Made by a program: the position numbers and the translations under genes. Positions 13,775 to 23,098 of a DNA stretch of 50,109 nt are shown piece after piece. The notes beneath the pieces were generated by a model. It had not been told where the DNA came from and did not search any database. It was given only the letters and a program-made list of their open reading frames with translations. The stretch covers positions 36,684 through 86,792 of the forward strand of contig NZ_QXFM01000138.1 of the NCBI RefSeq assembly GCF_003584015.1, given 5' to 3'. This DNA is from Aurantiacibacter xanthus. Its GTDB lineage: Bacteria > Pseudomonadota > Alphaproteobacteria > Sphingomonadales > Sphingomonadaceae. Position 1 is the first letter of the stretch. Each line of letters opens with the position of its first letter.

Positions 13775-15891
13775 ACGCCCTGAAAGCCTACCTCAGCCCG
13801 TCGCTGGCCATGCCGCTGGCGATCCTGATCGTCATCTTCCTGCTGGTCTTGCCGATCCCGGCGATGATGCTCGACGTGTTCTTCGTGCTCAACATCGCGC
13901 TGTCGCTGGCGGTGCTGATGACGGCGATGAACGTCAACAAGCCGCTCGACTTCTCCTCGTTCCCCACCGTGCTGCTGTTCGCCACGCTGCTGCGCCTCGC
14001 ACTGAACGTCGCCTCGACCCGCGTGGTGCTCATCGCCGGGCATGAAGGCGGCGATGCGGCCGGCAAGGTGATCGAGGCCTTCGGCGCCTTCCTCGTCGGC
14101 GGCGACTTTGTGGTTGGCCTGTTCGTGTTCATGATCCTGATGATCATCAACCTGATGGTGGTGACCAAGGGCGCGGGCCGCGTGTCGGAAGTGTCGGCGC
14201 GCTTCACCCTCGACGCTTTGCCCGGCAAGCAGATGGCGATCGACGCCGACCTTGCCGCCGGGCTCGTCACCGCCGCCGAAGCCAAGACCCGTCGCCGCGA
14301 AATCGCCACCGAGGCCGACTTCTACGGTTCGATGGACGGTGCCAGCAAGTTCGTGAAGGGCGATGCCATCGCCGCGCTGCTAATCCTCGCGGTGAACGTG
14401 ATTGCGGGCCTGGTGCTCGGCATGGTCACCCACGGCCTGAGCGCCGGTGAAGCGGGGCAACTCTATATCACCCTTGCCGTCGGCGATGCGCTGGTGGCCT
14501 CTGTTCCCTCGCTCCTGCTCTCGATTGCGGCGGCGATGATCGTGACCCGCGTGTCCGACACCCGCGACCTTTCGGGCCAGATCGGCGGCCAGTTCGCCGA
14601 TCACCGCACCTGGCTGCCGGTGGGCGTGATCCTGCTGCTGCTCGGCCTGATCCCGGCCATGCCGCAGACGATCTTCCTGCCCTTTGCCGCGATCAGCTTT
14701 TTCCTCTGGCACAAGCTGCGCCGGAGCGCTGCCGAGCGCGCCGTGGCCGAGGCCGCTGCCGCAGTCGAGCCCGCGCCCGATCCGGCGGCGATCACCATCG
14801 AGGACGTGTCCGAGAACGCACTGGTCAGCGTGGAGCTTGGCTATGGCCTCGTCCACCTCGCCGACGAGCGCAAGGGCGCGCCGCTGGTGGCCCGCCTCAC
14901 CGGCCTCAGGCGCCAGTTGTCGGAGACCTTCGGCTTCATCGTCCCGCAGATCCGCATCCGCGACAGCCTCGAATGCCAGCCCGGCGAATACCGCGTCAGG
15001 CTCGGCGGCACGCGTCTGGGCGGCGCGATGGTGCGGCCCGACCGGCTGCTGGCCATCGACGCGGGTGACGTCAGCCCCCACGCCTTCATCGACGGCGACG
15101 ACACCTTCGACCCCAGCTTCGGCTGCCCGGCCAAGTGGATCGAAGCCCGCCAGCGCGAGATGGCCGTCGCCGAGGGCTATCTGGTGGTCGAACCCGAGAA
15201 CGTCATCGCCACCCATATCAACCAGCTTTTGATGGCCCGCGCGCACCTGCTGCTCGGCCCCGACGAGCTGCGCGAGCTGCTCGACAACGTGAAGGTGCGC
15301 AATGCCGCGCTGGTCGAGGCGATCACCCCGCAGCCGATGAGCCTTGGCGCGCTCACCCGCCTGCTGCGTTCGCTGCTCGATGACGGGATTACGCTGGCCC
15401 ACCCGCTGCCCGTGCTCAATGCGCTGGCGCAGTGCGTGCAGGTGACGACCGATCACGACACGCTGGTCGACATGATACGCACCCAGCTCGGCGGGCAACT
15501 GATCGGCCAGATCTGCGGCCCGAACGACAAGCTCCCGGTCATCACCCTCGCCGCCGAGCTGGAAGACATGGTGGTCGGCGGTCTGGTCGACCCGAGCACC
15601 GGCCAACCCGTGATCGACCCCGATCTTGCCCGCACGCTCGGCGCGCAGCTCGCCGATGTGCTGGCACAGCGTCCGCCCGGCTCCGGCCCTGCCGCGCTGA
15701 TCGTGCAGCCGCGCGCGCGCCGTCCGCTGGCAGCGTTGCTCAAGCTGCGCGCGCCGCAATGCGCGGTGCTCTCGATTTCCGAATTGCCGCCCGAACAGCC
15801 GATCGACGTGATCGCGGTCATTGGCGGTGAAGTCCAGCAGCCGGCTCAGCCCGAACTCGAACACTACGGCCAGGAGGCTCTCGCCGCATGA
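13771..15891 (+). CDS. flhA: Flagellar type III export gate protein FlhA
   Basis: 706 aa, full length. FlhA is the large export-gate subunit that uses proton motive force and binds chaperone-substrate complexes. The N-terminal ~330 residues hold eight membrane segments. The conserved cytoplasmic loop between them (GRVSEVSARFTLDALPGKQMAIDADL, in parts at about 135-160) is diagnostic. The C-terminal domain (about 350-706) docks chaperones and contains RLTGLRRQLSETFGFIVPQIRIRD. The start is GTG, overlapping the TGA of the transglycosylase gene by 4 bases; GAGG lies 9-10 bases upstream. The stop overlaps fliA by 4 bases. Confidence 0.98.
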   Translation: MNALKAYLSPSLAMPLAILIVIFLLVLPIPAMMLDVFFVLNIALSLAVLMTAMNVNKPLDFSSFPTVLLFATLLRLALNVASTRVVLIAGHEGGDAAGKVIEAFGAFLVGGDFVVGLFVFMILMIINLMVVTKGAGRVSEVSARFTLDALPGKQMAIDADLAAGLVTAAEAKTRRREIATEADFYGSMDGASKFVKGDAIAALLILAVNVIAGLVLGMVTHGLSAGEAGQLYITLAVGDALVASVPSLLLSIAAAMIVTRVSDTRDLSGQIGGQFADHRTWLPVGVILLLLGLIPAMPQTIFLPFAAISFFLWHKLRRSAAERAVAEAAAAVEPAPDPAAITIEDVSENALVSVELGYGLVHLADERKGAPLVARLTGLRRQLSETFGFIVPQIRIRDSLECQPGEYRVRLGGTRLGGAMVRPDRLLAIDAGDVSPHAFIDGDDTFDPSFGCPAKWIEARQREMAVAEGYLVVEPENVIATHINQLLMARAHLLLGPDELRELLDNVKVRNAALVEAITPQPMSLGALTRLLRSLLDDGITLAHPLPVLNALAQCVQVTTDHDTLVDMIRTQLGGQLIGQICGPNDKLPVITLAAELEDMVVGGLVDPSTGQPVIDPDLARTLGAQLADVLAQRPPGSGPAALIVQPRARRPLAALLKLRAPQCAVLSISELPPEQPIDVIAVIGGEVQQPAQPELEHYGQEALAA

Positions 15892-16601
15892 TCCACGATC
15901 AACGCCAGTTTGACCCGAAAAGCGCCTATGGCGGCGGCGATGCACGGCTGATCAAGCAGTTTACGCCGCTGGTGCGCAAACTCGCCTGGCATCTTGCCGC
16001 TTCCGCCGGTCCCTCGATGGATGCCGACGACCTGATGCAGATCGGGCTGATCGCTCTCACCGAATGCGCGCGGCGGCATGATCGGCCCACCGACGATGGC
16101 CTTGCCGCCTATGCCAAGCTGCGCGTGCGCGGGGCGATGATCGACGCGATCCGCAAGATGCAGAACGACACCCGCAGCGCGCGCAAGGATCGCAAGCGGA
16201 TCGAAAAGGCGCGCTCGGTGCTGTCCGCGCAATATGGCCGCCCGCCCACCGATGCGGAAGTTGCCGCGGTAATGCACCTGACGCCCGCCGAATTTTCGGA
16301 CAAGCAGAGCCGCAGCGCGCCTGTGCGCCATGTCGATATGGAGGGCGCCTATGACGAGAACAGCGCGGCTTTCGCCAGCGAGGAAATGGGCGCGGAAGAC
16401 CTCCTCATCGAGGCCGAAAGCGGCACCGAGCTGGCCGCTGCCATCGCCAGCTTGCAGGAGCGGCACCAGCTGGTGATCCAGCTCTATTTTCTTGAGGAAC
16501 TGAACCTGTCGGAAATCGCCGAGGTGCTCGAAGTCTCGGTGCCGCGCGTACACCAGTTGAAGGCAGCCGCCCTCAAAGCGCTGCGCACCGCGCTAGGCTG
16601 A
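15888..16601 (+). CDS. fliA: Flagellar sigma-28 factor FliA
   Basis: 237 aa. FliA directs RNA polymerase to late flagellar genes such as flagellin. Region 2 is clear (DADDLMQIGLIALTECARR, about 45-63, and YAKLRVRGAMIDAIRK). Region 3 has the RSARKDRKRIEKA and VAAVMHLTPAEF helices. Region 4 has IQLYFLEELNLSEIAEVLEVSVPRVHQL, the helix-turn-helix that reads the -35 element. The ATG overlaps the flhA stop by 4 bases (ATGA). In many bacteria flhF and flhG lie between flhA and fliA; here they are absent. Activity should be checked by FlgM (12227-12532). Confidence 0.94.
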   Translation: MIHDQRQFDPKSAYGGGDARLIKQFTPLVRKLAWHLAASAGPSMDADDLMQIGLIALTECARRHDRPTDDGLAAYAKLRVRGAMIDAIRKMQNDTRSARKDRKRIEKARSVLSAQYGRPPTDAEVAAVMHLTPAEFSDKQSRSAPVRHVDMEGAYDENSAAFASEEMGAEDLLIEAESGTELAAAIASLQERHQLVIQLYFLEELNLSEIAEVLEVSVPRVHQLKAAALKALRTALG

Positions 16602-16612
16602 GCAAGGATCGG

Positions 16613-16638
16613 GCGGCGGGCTCAGGCAAGCCCGCCGC
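16613..16638. terminator. Hairpin between convergent fliA and S46 peptidase genes
   Basis: GCGGCGGGCT (16613-16622) and AGCCCGCCGC (16629-16638) form a perfect 10-bp stem with a 6-base loop. There is no T run on either side, so termination strength is uncertain. It sits in the 52-base gap between two converging genes. Confidence 0.5.
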
Positions 16639-16653
16639 CGCGCTCAGCATGGA

Positions 16654-18702
16654 TCAGCGAGCGGCCAGTTCCGCCACCAGCGCCGGGGCCGGATAGATCG
16701 TCTCCAGCGCTTCCTGAATCGCCGCGGTGGAGACCACCACGGTGCGGTTCAGCGTACCGTCGTAGCCATAGTTGCCGCCCAGCGAGTGGATGTTGCCGTC
16801 GAAGGCCGCGCCGATCACGCCGCCGTCACGGTCGATCACCGGGCTGCCCGAGTTGCCGCCGATGATGTCGTTGGTGGTGACGAAATCGTAGGCCACGGTC
16901 GGGTCGATGGCATCGCGGTTGGCGGCAAAGGCGGGTGCAACATCGAACGGCGCGTTGCCCGTCGCGCGCTCGAAGGTGCCGCCCAGCGTGGTGGCAATCG
17001 GCACTTCGTTGCCGCGCTCGACCCAGCCCTTCACCTGACCGTAGGAAATGCGCAGGGTGAAGGTGGCATCGGGATAGAGGCTGTCGCCATAGGCGGCGAA
17101 GCGGGCATCGGCCAGCTCTGCCCCCGCCGCCGCGAGCGGCCCGGCATAGACCTCGTCGACCTGCTGCTGCAGCTCGCGCTGACGCGGCACGAGGCCGAGC
17201 GCATAGCGGATCATCGGATCGTCCGAGGCCTCGATGGCGGCAAGGCCACCTTCCCACAGCTGCCGGCGATAGGCCGGGTCAGCCAGGCGCGTGCCCGTCA
17301 CCAGCCGCTGCGACAGCTGCTCGGGGCTTTCCTTGCCCAGCAGCAGCTGCGAATCGGCATCGTCGACACCGAGATATTCGCGCGCCTTCGAGAGGCTCCA
17401 GCTCATCGCGAGCTGGTCGAGCCACGGATAGACCGGGCGTTCGTCGGTGATGCGCTTTTCGAGCAGCGGTAGGGCGCTGTCGGTATAGCCGGGCAGACGT
17501 TCGCCGTTGGGCTTCGCGCGTTCCTGCGCCGCCATCACCAGCGAGTGGGCATAGCCATAGAGATCGCCCGTAGGCTCGATGAAGCGATAGGGCAGATAGA
17601 GCGCGCGGTAAGCCTGCACCGCCGTATCGACCTCGGCCCACGGATCGCCGATGGCGGCATTGCCCGCGCTCAGTTCGCGCAGTTCGGCCTCGGCTGCGGC
17701 CAGCTTGTCGGTGAAGGCAGGATCGTTCAGCGCATTGGTGCGGCCGATATAGACCTTGAGCGAATTCTCGATGCCGTTGAGCATGTCGAGACCTTCGCGC
17801 TCACGCTCCTCGCTGACCTCCATCGCCGAGATCAGGCGGCCGCGCAGCTCCGACATGGTGGCGAGCGTCACCGGCAGGCGCAGTTCGCGCTCGAAGGCGC
17901 GCTGGCTTTCGGTCCACAGGCGAGCGGTCGAGCCGGGGTTGCCGACCACGAAGGTCAGTTCGCCTTCCCTGGGCGCGCGCGGGTTCCAGGTGAGGTGCGC
18001 CTCGGGCGTTACCGGCTTGCCGTTCTCGTAGGCGCGCAGGAAGCTGCCATCGAGCGAGTAGCGCGGGAAGTTGAAGTTGTCGGGATCGCCGCCGAAGGTC
18101 GCCGCGCGGTCTTCCGGGGCCCAGACAAGGCGCACGTCAGAATATTTGCGGTAGGTATAGAGCTTGTACTGCCCGCCGCCGAACAGGGTCACGACCTGAC
18201 AGCGCATGGTGTCGCGGTCGGTGCAGCCTTCGTCCTCGATTTTGGCAATGGCGGCGTCGCGCGCGCGGGTCAGCGCCTCGCCTTCGAGCCCGGCGAAAGC
18301 GCTCTTCACGGTGTCAGTCACGTCGGTGATCGACATCACCACCTCGGCCTGCTGGCCGGGGCAGGCCTTCTCGTCCTCGCGGCGGTCCGCGATAAAGCCG
18401 TTCTTGAGCAGATCGTTATCGCCGGTCGAGTTGTCGAACAGGCAGCTGGCCACGCAGTGGTGGTTGGTGAGGATCAGCCCTTCGCCCGAAACGAAGCTGG
18501 CCGAGCAGCCGCCGGTAAGCCGCACTGCCGAAAGCTGCGTGCGTTCGAGCCAGACGGCATCGGGCGACCAGCCATAGTCCGCCGCCAGCTTTTCCGCCGG
18601 GAAGTTGTCGAAGGTCCACATGCCCTCTTCCGCCTGAGCAGGAGCGGCGGAAACGGCGAAAGCAGCCAGAGCGACACCGGCTGCGAGAACGTGTCTGGTC
18701 AT
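16654..18702 (-). CDS. S46 family dipeptidyl-peptidase (DPP7-like)
   Basis: 682 aa with a Sec signal peptide (residues 1-24, ending SAAPAQA). S46 enzymes are periplasmic or cell-surface serine peptidases that remove dipeptides from the N-terminus of oligopeptides. The catalytic His lies in the motif ILTNHHCV (residues 77-84) and the nucleophile Ser at about 618 in GGNSGSP. Downstream is AAFDGNIHSLGG; a Gly in the FDGN motif is what I recall for the broad DPP7 type, where DPP11 has an Arg, so a DPP7-like preference is likely but not certain. The open frame extends much further up, but the ATG at 18702 is followed by the signal peptide and has AAGGA about 8 bases upstream. PhoD lies 148 bases upstream on the same strand. 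A role in peptide scavenging is inferred. Confidence 0.93.
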   Translation of the reverse strand: MTRHVLAAGVALAAFAVSAAPAQAEEGMWTFDNFPAEKLAADYGWSPDAVWLERTQLSAVRLTGGCSASFVSGEGLILTNHHCVASCLFDNSTGDNDLLKNGFIADRREDEKACPGQQAEVVMSITDVTDTVKSAFAGLEGEALTRARDAAIAKIEDEGCTDRDTMRCQVVTLFGGGQYKLYTYRKYSDVRLVWAPEDRAATFGGDPDNFNFPRYSLDGSFLRAYENGKPVTPEAHLTWNPRAPREGELTFVVGNPGSTARLWTESQRAFERELRLPVTLATMSELRGRLISAMEVSEEREREGLDMLNGIENSLKVYIGRTNALNDPAFTDKLAAAEAELRELSAGNAAIGDPWAEVDTAVQAYRALYLPYRFIEPTGDLYGYAHSLVMAAQERAKPNGERLPGYTDSALPLLEKRITDERPVYPWLDQLAMSWSLSKAREYLGVDDADSQLLLGKESPEQLSQRLVTGTRLADPAYRRQLWEGGLAAIEASDDPMIRYALGLVPRQRELQQQVDEVYAGPLAAAGAELADARFAAYGDSLYPDATFTLRISYGQVKGWVERGNEVPIATTLGGTFERATGNAPFDVAPAFAANRDAIDPTVAYDFVTTNDIIGGNSGSPVIDRDGGVIGAAFDGNIHSLGGNYGYDGTLNRTVVVSTAAIQEALETIYPAPALVAELAAR

Positions 18703-18850
18703 GATATATCCTTGAGAAACCCTTGCGGCGACTTTGCCGCATTGAAGCCCCCAAGGCAATCCGGTTCCAGCAGTTACCAAATTCCCGCCGCAAGCCGGTC
18801 GCGCGGAGCCTGTTTCCAGACCCCGCGCGTGCCTCGCGTTACGGTCAGGC

Positions 18851-20506
18851 TCAGGCCGGGCGGAAGGGCCCGCCTTCAGCGCCGGCATCGGCGACGAAGG
18901 TTGCTGCCACAGAGCGCTCGAACTCCGGCTGGGTGACGGTCGATACGACGACATGCTCGGCCACGGCCCGCTCGGGCGTCAGGCGCACCAGCGCATAGCC
19001 CTTGCGGTCCTGATCGCAGAACACGACCTCTTCGTTGCGCGCGGCGAGGTACTTGCCCAGCCCCGGCAGCAGCGAGCCGTATGACGGGCTGGTGATCGCG
19101 GTGCAGCCGATCTCGACGGCAGCCAGACGCCCGCCGTTATCGTGCAGGTTGTTGGTCCAGGCGGCGTGGCTGTCGCCCGCCAGCACCAGCGGCCGCGACC
19201 CGGCACGCTCGAACAGCGCATAGAGCCGTTCGCGTGCATAGGGATAGCCGTCCCAGCCATCGAGGTTGAACGGCACCCCGGCGCGGAACGCCTGCATCGA
19301 GGTGGCGATCCGCTGGCGATAGAACTCGGGCATGGCGGCGAGCGTCTGCTGATAGGCGTCCGGCCCCAGCTCGGCCTCCAGATCGGGCCCGGCGACCTTC
19401 GCCATCACCACCTGATTGCCCAGCACCTGCCACGGCTTGCCCGCCTGCACCGACTGCGAAAGCACGCCTTCGAGCCAGTCGCTCTGATCCTTGCCGAGCA
19501 TCTCGCGGCTCTCGTCGCCCAGATCGGCGAACAGCGCTGCCAGCGCTTCGGCGGGCGGCGCATCGCCCTTGGGCATCACCTGCTTGCTGCGCGCCAGCAG
19601 CCGGGTCTCGACCATCGCCAGCGTGGCCAGATCGCCGAACTCGAAGGCGCGGAAGATCGCCTCGCGCGCCCGCACCGGATTGGGATCGCGGATCGGCATC
19701 CACTCGAAATAGGCCTGCATGGCAACAGCCTTGCGCGCGGCCCAGTCGCCCTCGTCGCTCTGGTGGTTCTCGGCCCCGCCGACCCAGCTGTCGTTGGCGG
19801 TTTCGTGATCGTCCCACACGCAAATGAAAGCAGCGCGGGCGTGCGCGGCCTGCATCGCCGGATCGGTCTTCACCTGCGCATGGCGGCGGCGATAGTCGGC
19901 GAGCGTCACGATCTCGTGCGGCGGATCGGGCAGACGACCGATGGCCTTGCCCACCTCGGCGCCATAGCCATCGGCGCCATATTCGTAGATATAGTCGCCG
20001 AGGTGGATCACCGCGTCGAGCCGGTCGAGCGCGGCCATGTCGGCATAGGCGTTGAAGAAGCCGCCCGCCCACAGCTGGCACGAGGCCACGGCATAGACCA
20101 CCTCGTCGGTCGCGCCGACCGGCAAGGTGCGGAACCGGCCCGTCGGCGAACGGGTGCCGTCGGCGGCGGTGAACCAGTAGTAATAGTCCCTGCCCGGCTG
20201 AAGCCCGGCCACTTCGACCTTGGCGGTGTGATCGGCGCTGGCGCGCGCGGTCACGTCGCCTTCGACCACGGGCGAGCCGTCGGCACTGGCAGAGACATAC
20301 CAGCTGAGGACAATATCTCCGCCAAAGCCCTCGTCAGCCGTGGCGCGGGTCCAGATGACGGCCCCATCGGCGGCGGGGTCGCCGCTGGCCACGCCATGAG
20401 CGAAGGTGATGGCGGCGGGCGCGGGTTGGGCGAGCGTAACGCTCGCCGCCCCCATCGTCCCGCCCGCGCCCATCAGGGCCAGAAGTCCACGACGATTGAT
20501 TTGCAT
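18851..20506 (-). CDS. phoD: PhoD-like alkaline phosphatase/phosphodiesterase, Tat-exported
   Basis: 551 aa. PhoD enzymes hydrolyse phosphate esters in the periplasm with a metal cluster. The N-terminus has a Tat signal, INRRGLLALMG (twin Arg at residues 5-6). An Ig-like domain of about 100 residues follows (about 33-128), then the phosphatase domain: VASCQ (143), HLGDYIYEYG (metal Asp171), WDDHETANDSW and, near the C-terminus, LAGDSHAAWTNNL. The ATG at 20506 is chosen because the twin-arginine motif follows at once and GGAAAGGAAA is just upstream; a start eight codons earlier would put charged residues before it. A TonB receptor gene ends 26 bases upstream on the same strand, so the two are probably co-transcribed. 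Confidence 0.93.
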   Translation of the reverse strand: MQINRRGLLALMGAGGTMGAASVTLAQPAPAAITFAHGVASGDPAADGAVIWTRATADEGFGGDIVLSWYVSASADGSPVVEGDVTARASADHTAKVEVAGLQPGRDYYYWFTAADGTRSPTGRFRTLPVGATDEVVYAVASCQLWAGGFFNAYADMAALDRLDAVIHLGDYIYEYGADGYGAEVGKAIGRLPDPPHEIVTLADYRRRHAQVKTDPAMQAAHARAAFICVWDDHETANDSWVGGAENHQSDEGDWAARKAVAMQAYFEWMPIRDPNPVRAREAIFRAFEFGDLATLAMVETRLLARSKQVMPKGDAPPAEALAALFADLGDESREMLGKDQSDWLEGVLSQSVQAGKPWQVLGNQVVMAKVAGPDLEAELGPDAYQQTLAAMPEFYRQRIATSMQAFRAGVPFNLDGWDGYPYARERLYALFERAGSRPLVLAGDSHAAWTNNLHDNGGRLAAVEIGCTAITSPSYGSLLPGLGKYLAARNEEVVFCDQDRKGYALVRLTPERAVAEHVVVSTVTQPEFERSVAATFVADAGAEGGPFRPA

Positions 20507-20532
20507 CGGACGTTTCCTTTCCCTGGTCACAA

Positions 20533-22896
20533 TCAGCGCAGGCGCGCAGTGAGTTCAATGCCGTAGAAACGCGGCTCGGCGGGGATGAAGGTCGGAAAGC
20601 CGAAGGCCCCGCCGGTGTTGCCCGCATCGAGCAGATAGTCCTCGTTGCTCATGTTGCGCATGAAGCCCGCCACCTCGATCATGTCGTCGGCGAAGGCGAA
20701 ACCGGCGCGCAGGTTTAGCAGCGTGACCGGACCCTGCGAAATCTTCGCCGAGTTGGGCAGCTCGAAGAAGATCGTGCTGCGGTGGGTCACGCTCGGTGTG
20801 GCAAAGAAGCGCACATCGTTGGCGATCATGGTATCAACGGTGAATCCCGCCGCCATCTGGAACTTCGGCTGGAGGCGGAAGCGCGCGCCCGAGTAGGCAG
20901 GCGCAAGCGTATTATCCTCATCGATCTTGGCATCGGCATAGGCACCGTTGATGAACAGGCTGACCGCGTCGGTTGCCTGCACGAACAGCTCGGCCTCGAC
21001 GCCCAGGTTCTTGGCATTGCCCGCGCTTTCGGTGCGGGTCGAACCGTCATCCTGACGCTTGCTGACCTGGAAGCCCGAATAGGTCTGGTAGTAGACCCCG
21101 AGCGAGCCCTGCACCGCGCCGGTCGCGACCTTCACGCCGCCTTCGTAGTTCCACACCGTTTCCTCGGGCACGATCTGCAACCGCGGAACGGACACGAGCG
21201 CGGCGTTGCGCGTGGCGGCAAGCTGCACCACCGGCGAGCGGCGGCCCTTCGAAACGGTGGCATAGAGGTTCACGTCCGGGCTGACCCGGTACAGCGCATT
21301 GAAACGCGGCAACCAGGCATCGAAGCTGTCATCGGCGGAATAGGTCTGACCGGCGGTGTCGACCTGTCCGGGGACCAGCGAGAAGGCGAGGCTCGGCATC
21401 GCCGCCAGCAGCGCCGCCCGCATATCGGCGGGCAGCAGACCCGGCAGCACCGGCACCGGGACGCTGGCGAAATAGCCCGACTGGCGGTCTTCCCAGAGAT
21501 AGCGCAGGCCCGCAGTCAGTTCGAGCGCATCGGTGGGAATCCACGTAACATCGGCGAAGACCGAATAGCTGTCGTTCTGGCCCTGGTTCTCGAACCGCGA
21601 CTGATAGGGCAGCTGCGTGACCGCGCCGCCGGTCAGAAGGCCGGTCAGCTGGGAGGCCGGCACCGAGCCATCGGTGGCCGTGCACGGCAGGTTGAGCCCG
21701 GCAGCAGCAGCGATATTGGCGAGGCACTGAAGGAACGTGCCTTCCTCACCCGAGAACGGAACCGACTGGCGGCCATCCTCGGTAAAGTAGTTCCACCCGA
21801 ACGATCCGCGCAGGTTCATGCCCTCGTAGGCGAACCGGCCCTCATGGCTGAACTGCCAGCCCGAAGCGTCTTCGGCGAATTCGAGGAACCAGGCCGCCGA
21901 CCCGTCGGCGTCGAAGGTTTCGAGGCTGTCGAACTCGCGGTAGCCGTTGACCGTGGTGAAGGTCCAGTTGTCGGCGAACTGCCACTCGGCGGTGAGGTTC
22001 GCGTCATAGACTTCGCGGTCGAGGCCGAGCTTGTCCTTGCCGAGCACGCTGCCCGACAGCGGCGATCCGCCGAGCTGCGCATCTCCGAAGGGGTTGGCGG
22101 CACCGGCGGCGGTGGGGAAGTTGCCGGAAATGAACGGCGTGCCGCCGTTGCGCTGCCGGTCGAAGGTGCCGATCAGATCGATGGTGAGATCATCGCCGGG
22201 GGTGAAGCGCAGCGAGCCGCGCAGGCCAAGGTTGTCGAGCGCGTAAAGATCATCGTCCTGCGAGGCGGCAAGGTTCTTCACATAGCCGTCGCGGGTCTTC
22301 CACTCGAAGGCCACACGGCCCGCGAGCACGTCGTTGCCCGCGTTGAGGTGACCGCGCAGCAGCCGGTAGTCGAAGTTGCCAAGGCCGCCCGTCAGCTCGG
22401 CCGAAACGCCCGGCTGCGGCTTGGCCGAGACAAGGCTGATCGCGCCCACCGCCGAGGCCGTGCCGAACAAGGTTGCCTGCGGCCCCTTGATCACCTCGAC
22501 CCGGTCAAGGTCGTAGACCGCCTGGTACGACCCGCGCGAACGCGAGATGTCGACACCATTGTAATAGAGCGTGACGCGCGGCCCCTGCTGCGCCGAGCCC
22601 GAGTCCGAGGTGATCCCGCGGATCACGATGCCGGGGTTGTTGGCGCTCTGCTCCTGAATGTTGAGGCCGGGGACGTAGTTCGAAAGCTCGTCGAGGTCCG
22701 ACACGCCCAGCTGTTCCATCCGCTCGCCCGAAGTGGCGGTGACGGTGATCGGAACGTCTTCCACGCGCTGTTCGAATTTCTGTGCGGTGACAACGATGCT
22801 GTTGCCGATGCCCTCAGACTCCTCCGCATGGGCAGGGATGGCGGCAAGCGTGGTGCCTGCCAGCAGCGTGAGTTTGAGCGACGAGCGAATGGTCAT
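20533..22896 (-). CDS. TonB-dependent outer-membrane receptor (PhoD-linked)
   Basis: 787 aa. TonB-dependent receptors import scarce or large solutes through a 22-strand barrel using energy from TonB-ExbB-ExbD. The signal peptide (1-24, ending AIPAHA) is followed by the TonB-box region SIVVTAQKFEQRVEDVPITVT. A plug domain (about 45-155, with VRGITSDSG and LDRVEVIKGPQATLFG) comes next, and then the barrel. Its 3' neighbour is phoD, 26 bases away, which suggests uptake of a phosphorylated compound or of the organic product; this is inferred from context only. Iron or heme cannot be excluded from sequence. A 13-bp palindrome lies 38 bases upstream of the ATG. Confidence 0.9.
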   Translation of the reverse strand: MTIRSSLKLTLLAGTTLAAIPAHAEESEGIGNSIVVTAQKFEQRVEDVPITVTATSGERMEQLGVSDLDELSNYVPGLNIQEQSANNPGIVIRGITSDSGSAQQGPRVTLYYNGVDISRSRGSYQAVYDLDRVEVIKGPQATLFGTASAVGAISLVSAKPQPGVSAELTGGLGNFDYRLLRGHLNAGNDVLAGRVAFEWKTRDGYVKNLAASQDDDLYALDNLGLRGSLRFTPGDDLTIDLIGTFDRQRNGGTPFISGNFPTAAGAANPFGDAQLGGSPLSGSVLGKDKLGLDREVYDANLTAEWQFADNWTFTTVNGYREFDSLETFDADGSAAWFLEFAEDASGWQFSHEGRFAYEGMNLRGSFGWNYFTEDGRQSVPFSGEEGTFLQCLANIAAAAGLNLPCTATDGSVPASQLTGLLTGGAVTQLPYQSRFENQGQNDSYSVFADVTWIPTDALELTAGLRYLWEDRQSGYFASVPVPVLPGLLPADMRAALLAAMPSLAFSLVPGQVDTAGQTYSADDSFDAWLPRFNALYRVSPDVNLYATVSKGRRSPVVQLAATRNAALVSVPRLQIVPEETVWNYEGGVKVATGAVQGSLGVYYQTYSGFQVSKRQDDGSTRTESAGNAKNLGVEAELFVQATDAVSLFINGAYADAKIDEDNTLAPAYSGARFRLQPKFQMAAGFTVDTMIANDVRFFATPSVTHRSTIFFELPNSAKISQGPVTLLNLRAGFAFADDMIEVAGFMRNMSNEDYLLDAGNTGGAFGFPTFIPAEPRFYGIELTARLR

Positions 22897-22933
22897 TGTG
22901 CGATTCCCGTGTTGGTTGAACCGGAGCGCGCCT

Positions 22934-22946
22934 ATTCATGATGAAT
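22934..22946. promoter_or_regulatory. 13-bp palindrome in the receptor/MFS divergent region
   Basis: ATTCATGATGAAT is a perfect inverted repeat with one central base. It lies between the minus-strand receptor start (22896) and the plus-strand MFS start (23099), closer to the receptor. It could be an operator. The rest of this 202-base region contains an AT-rich stretch around 22987-22998 (GTAATATTGTTG) and no gene. Confidence 0.4.
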
Positions 22947-23098
22947 GACGGGTTCGCGGCAACTTGATGACGATTGCGTGACCCCGTAATATTGTTGCCC
23001 AACCGCTACAACGCGGCGAAGGCGCCCTGCCCTGATTGAAAAGCCCCCGCCGCGTGCATGGGCTAGCTTGCCTTGGCTGGCGCTCCTATGTGCGGGCC

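Noticed and set aside
13788-15945. Long minus-strand open frames opposite flhA
   Set aside because: They are shadows of the third-position GC bias of flhA; the plus-strand protein is full-length FlhA with clear homology.
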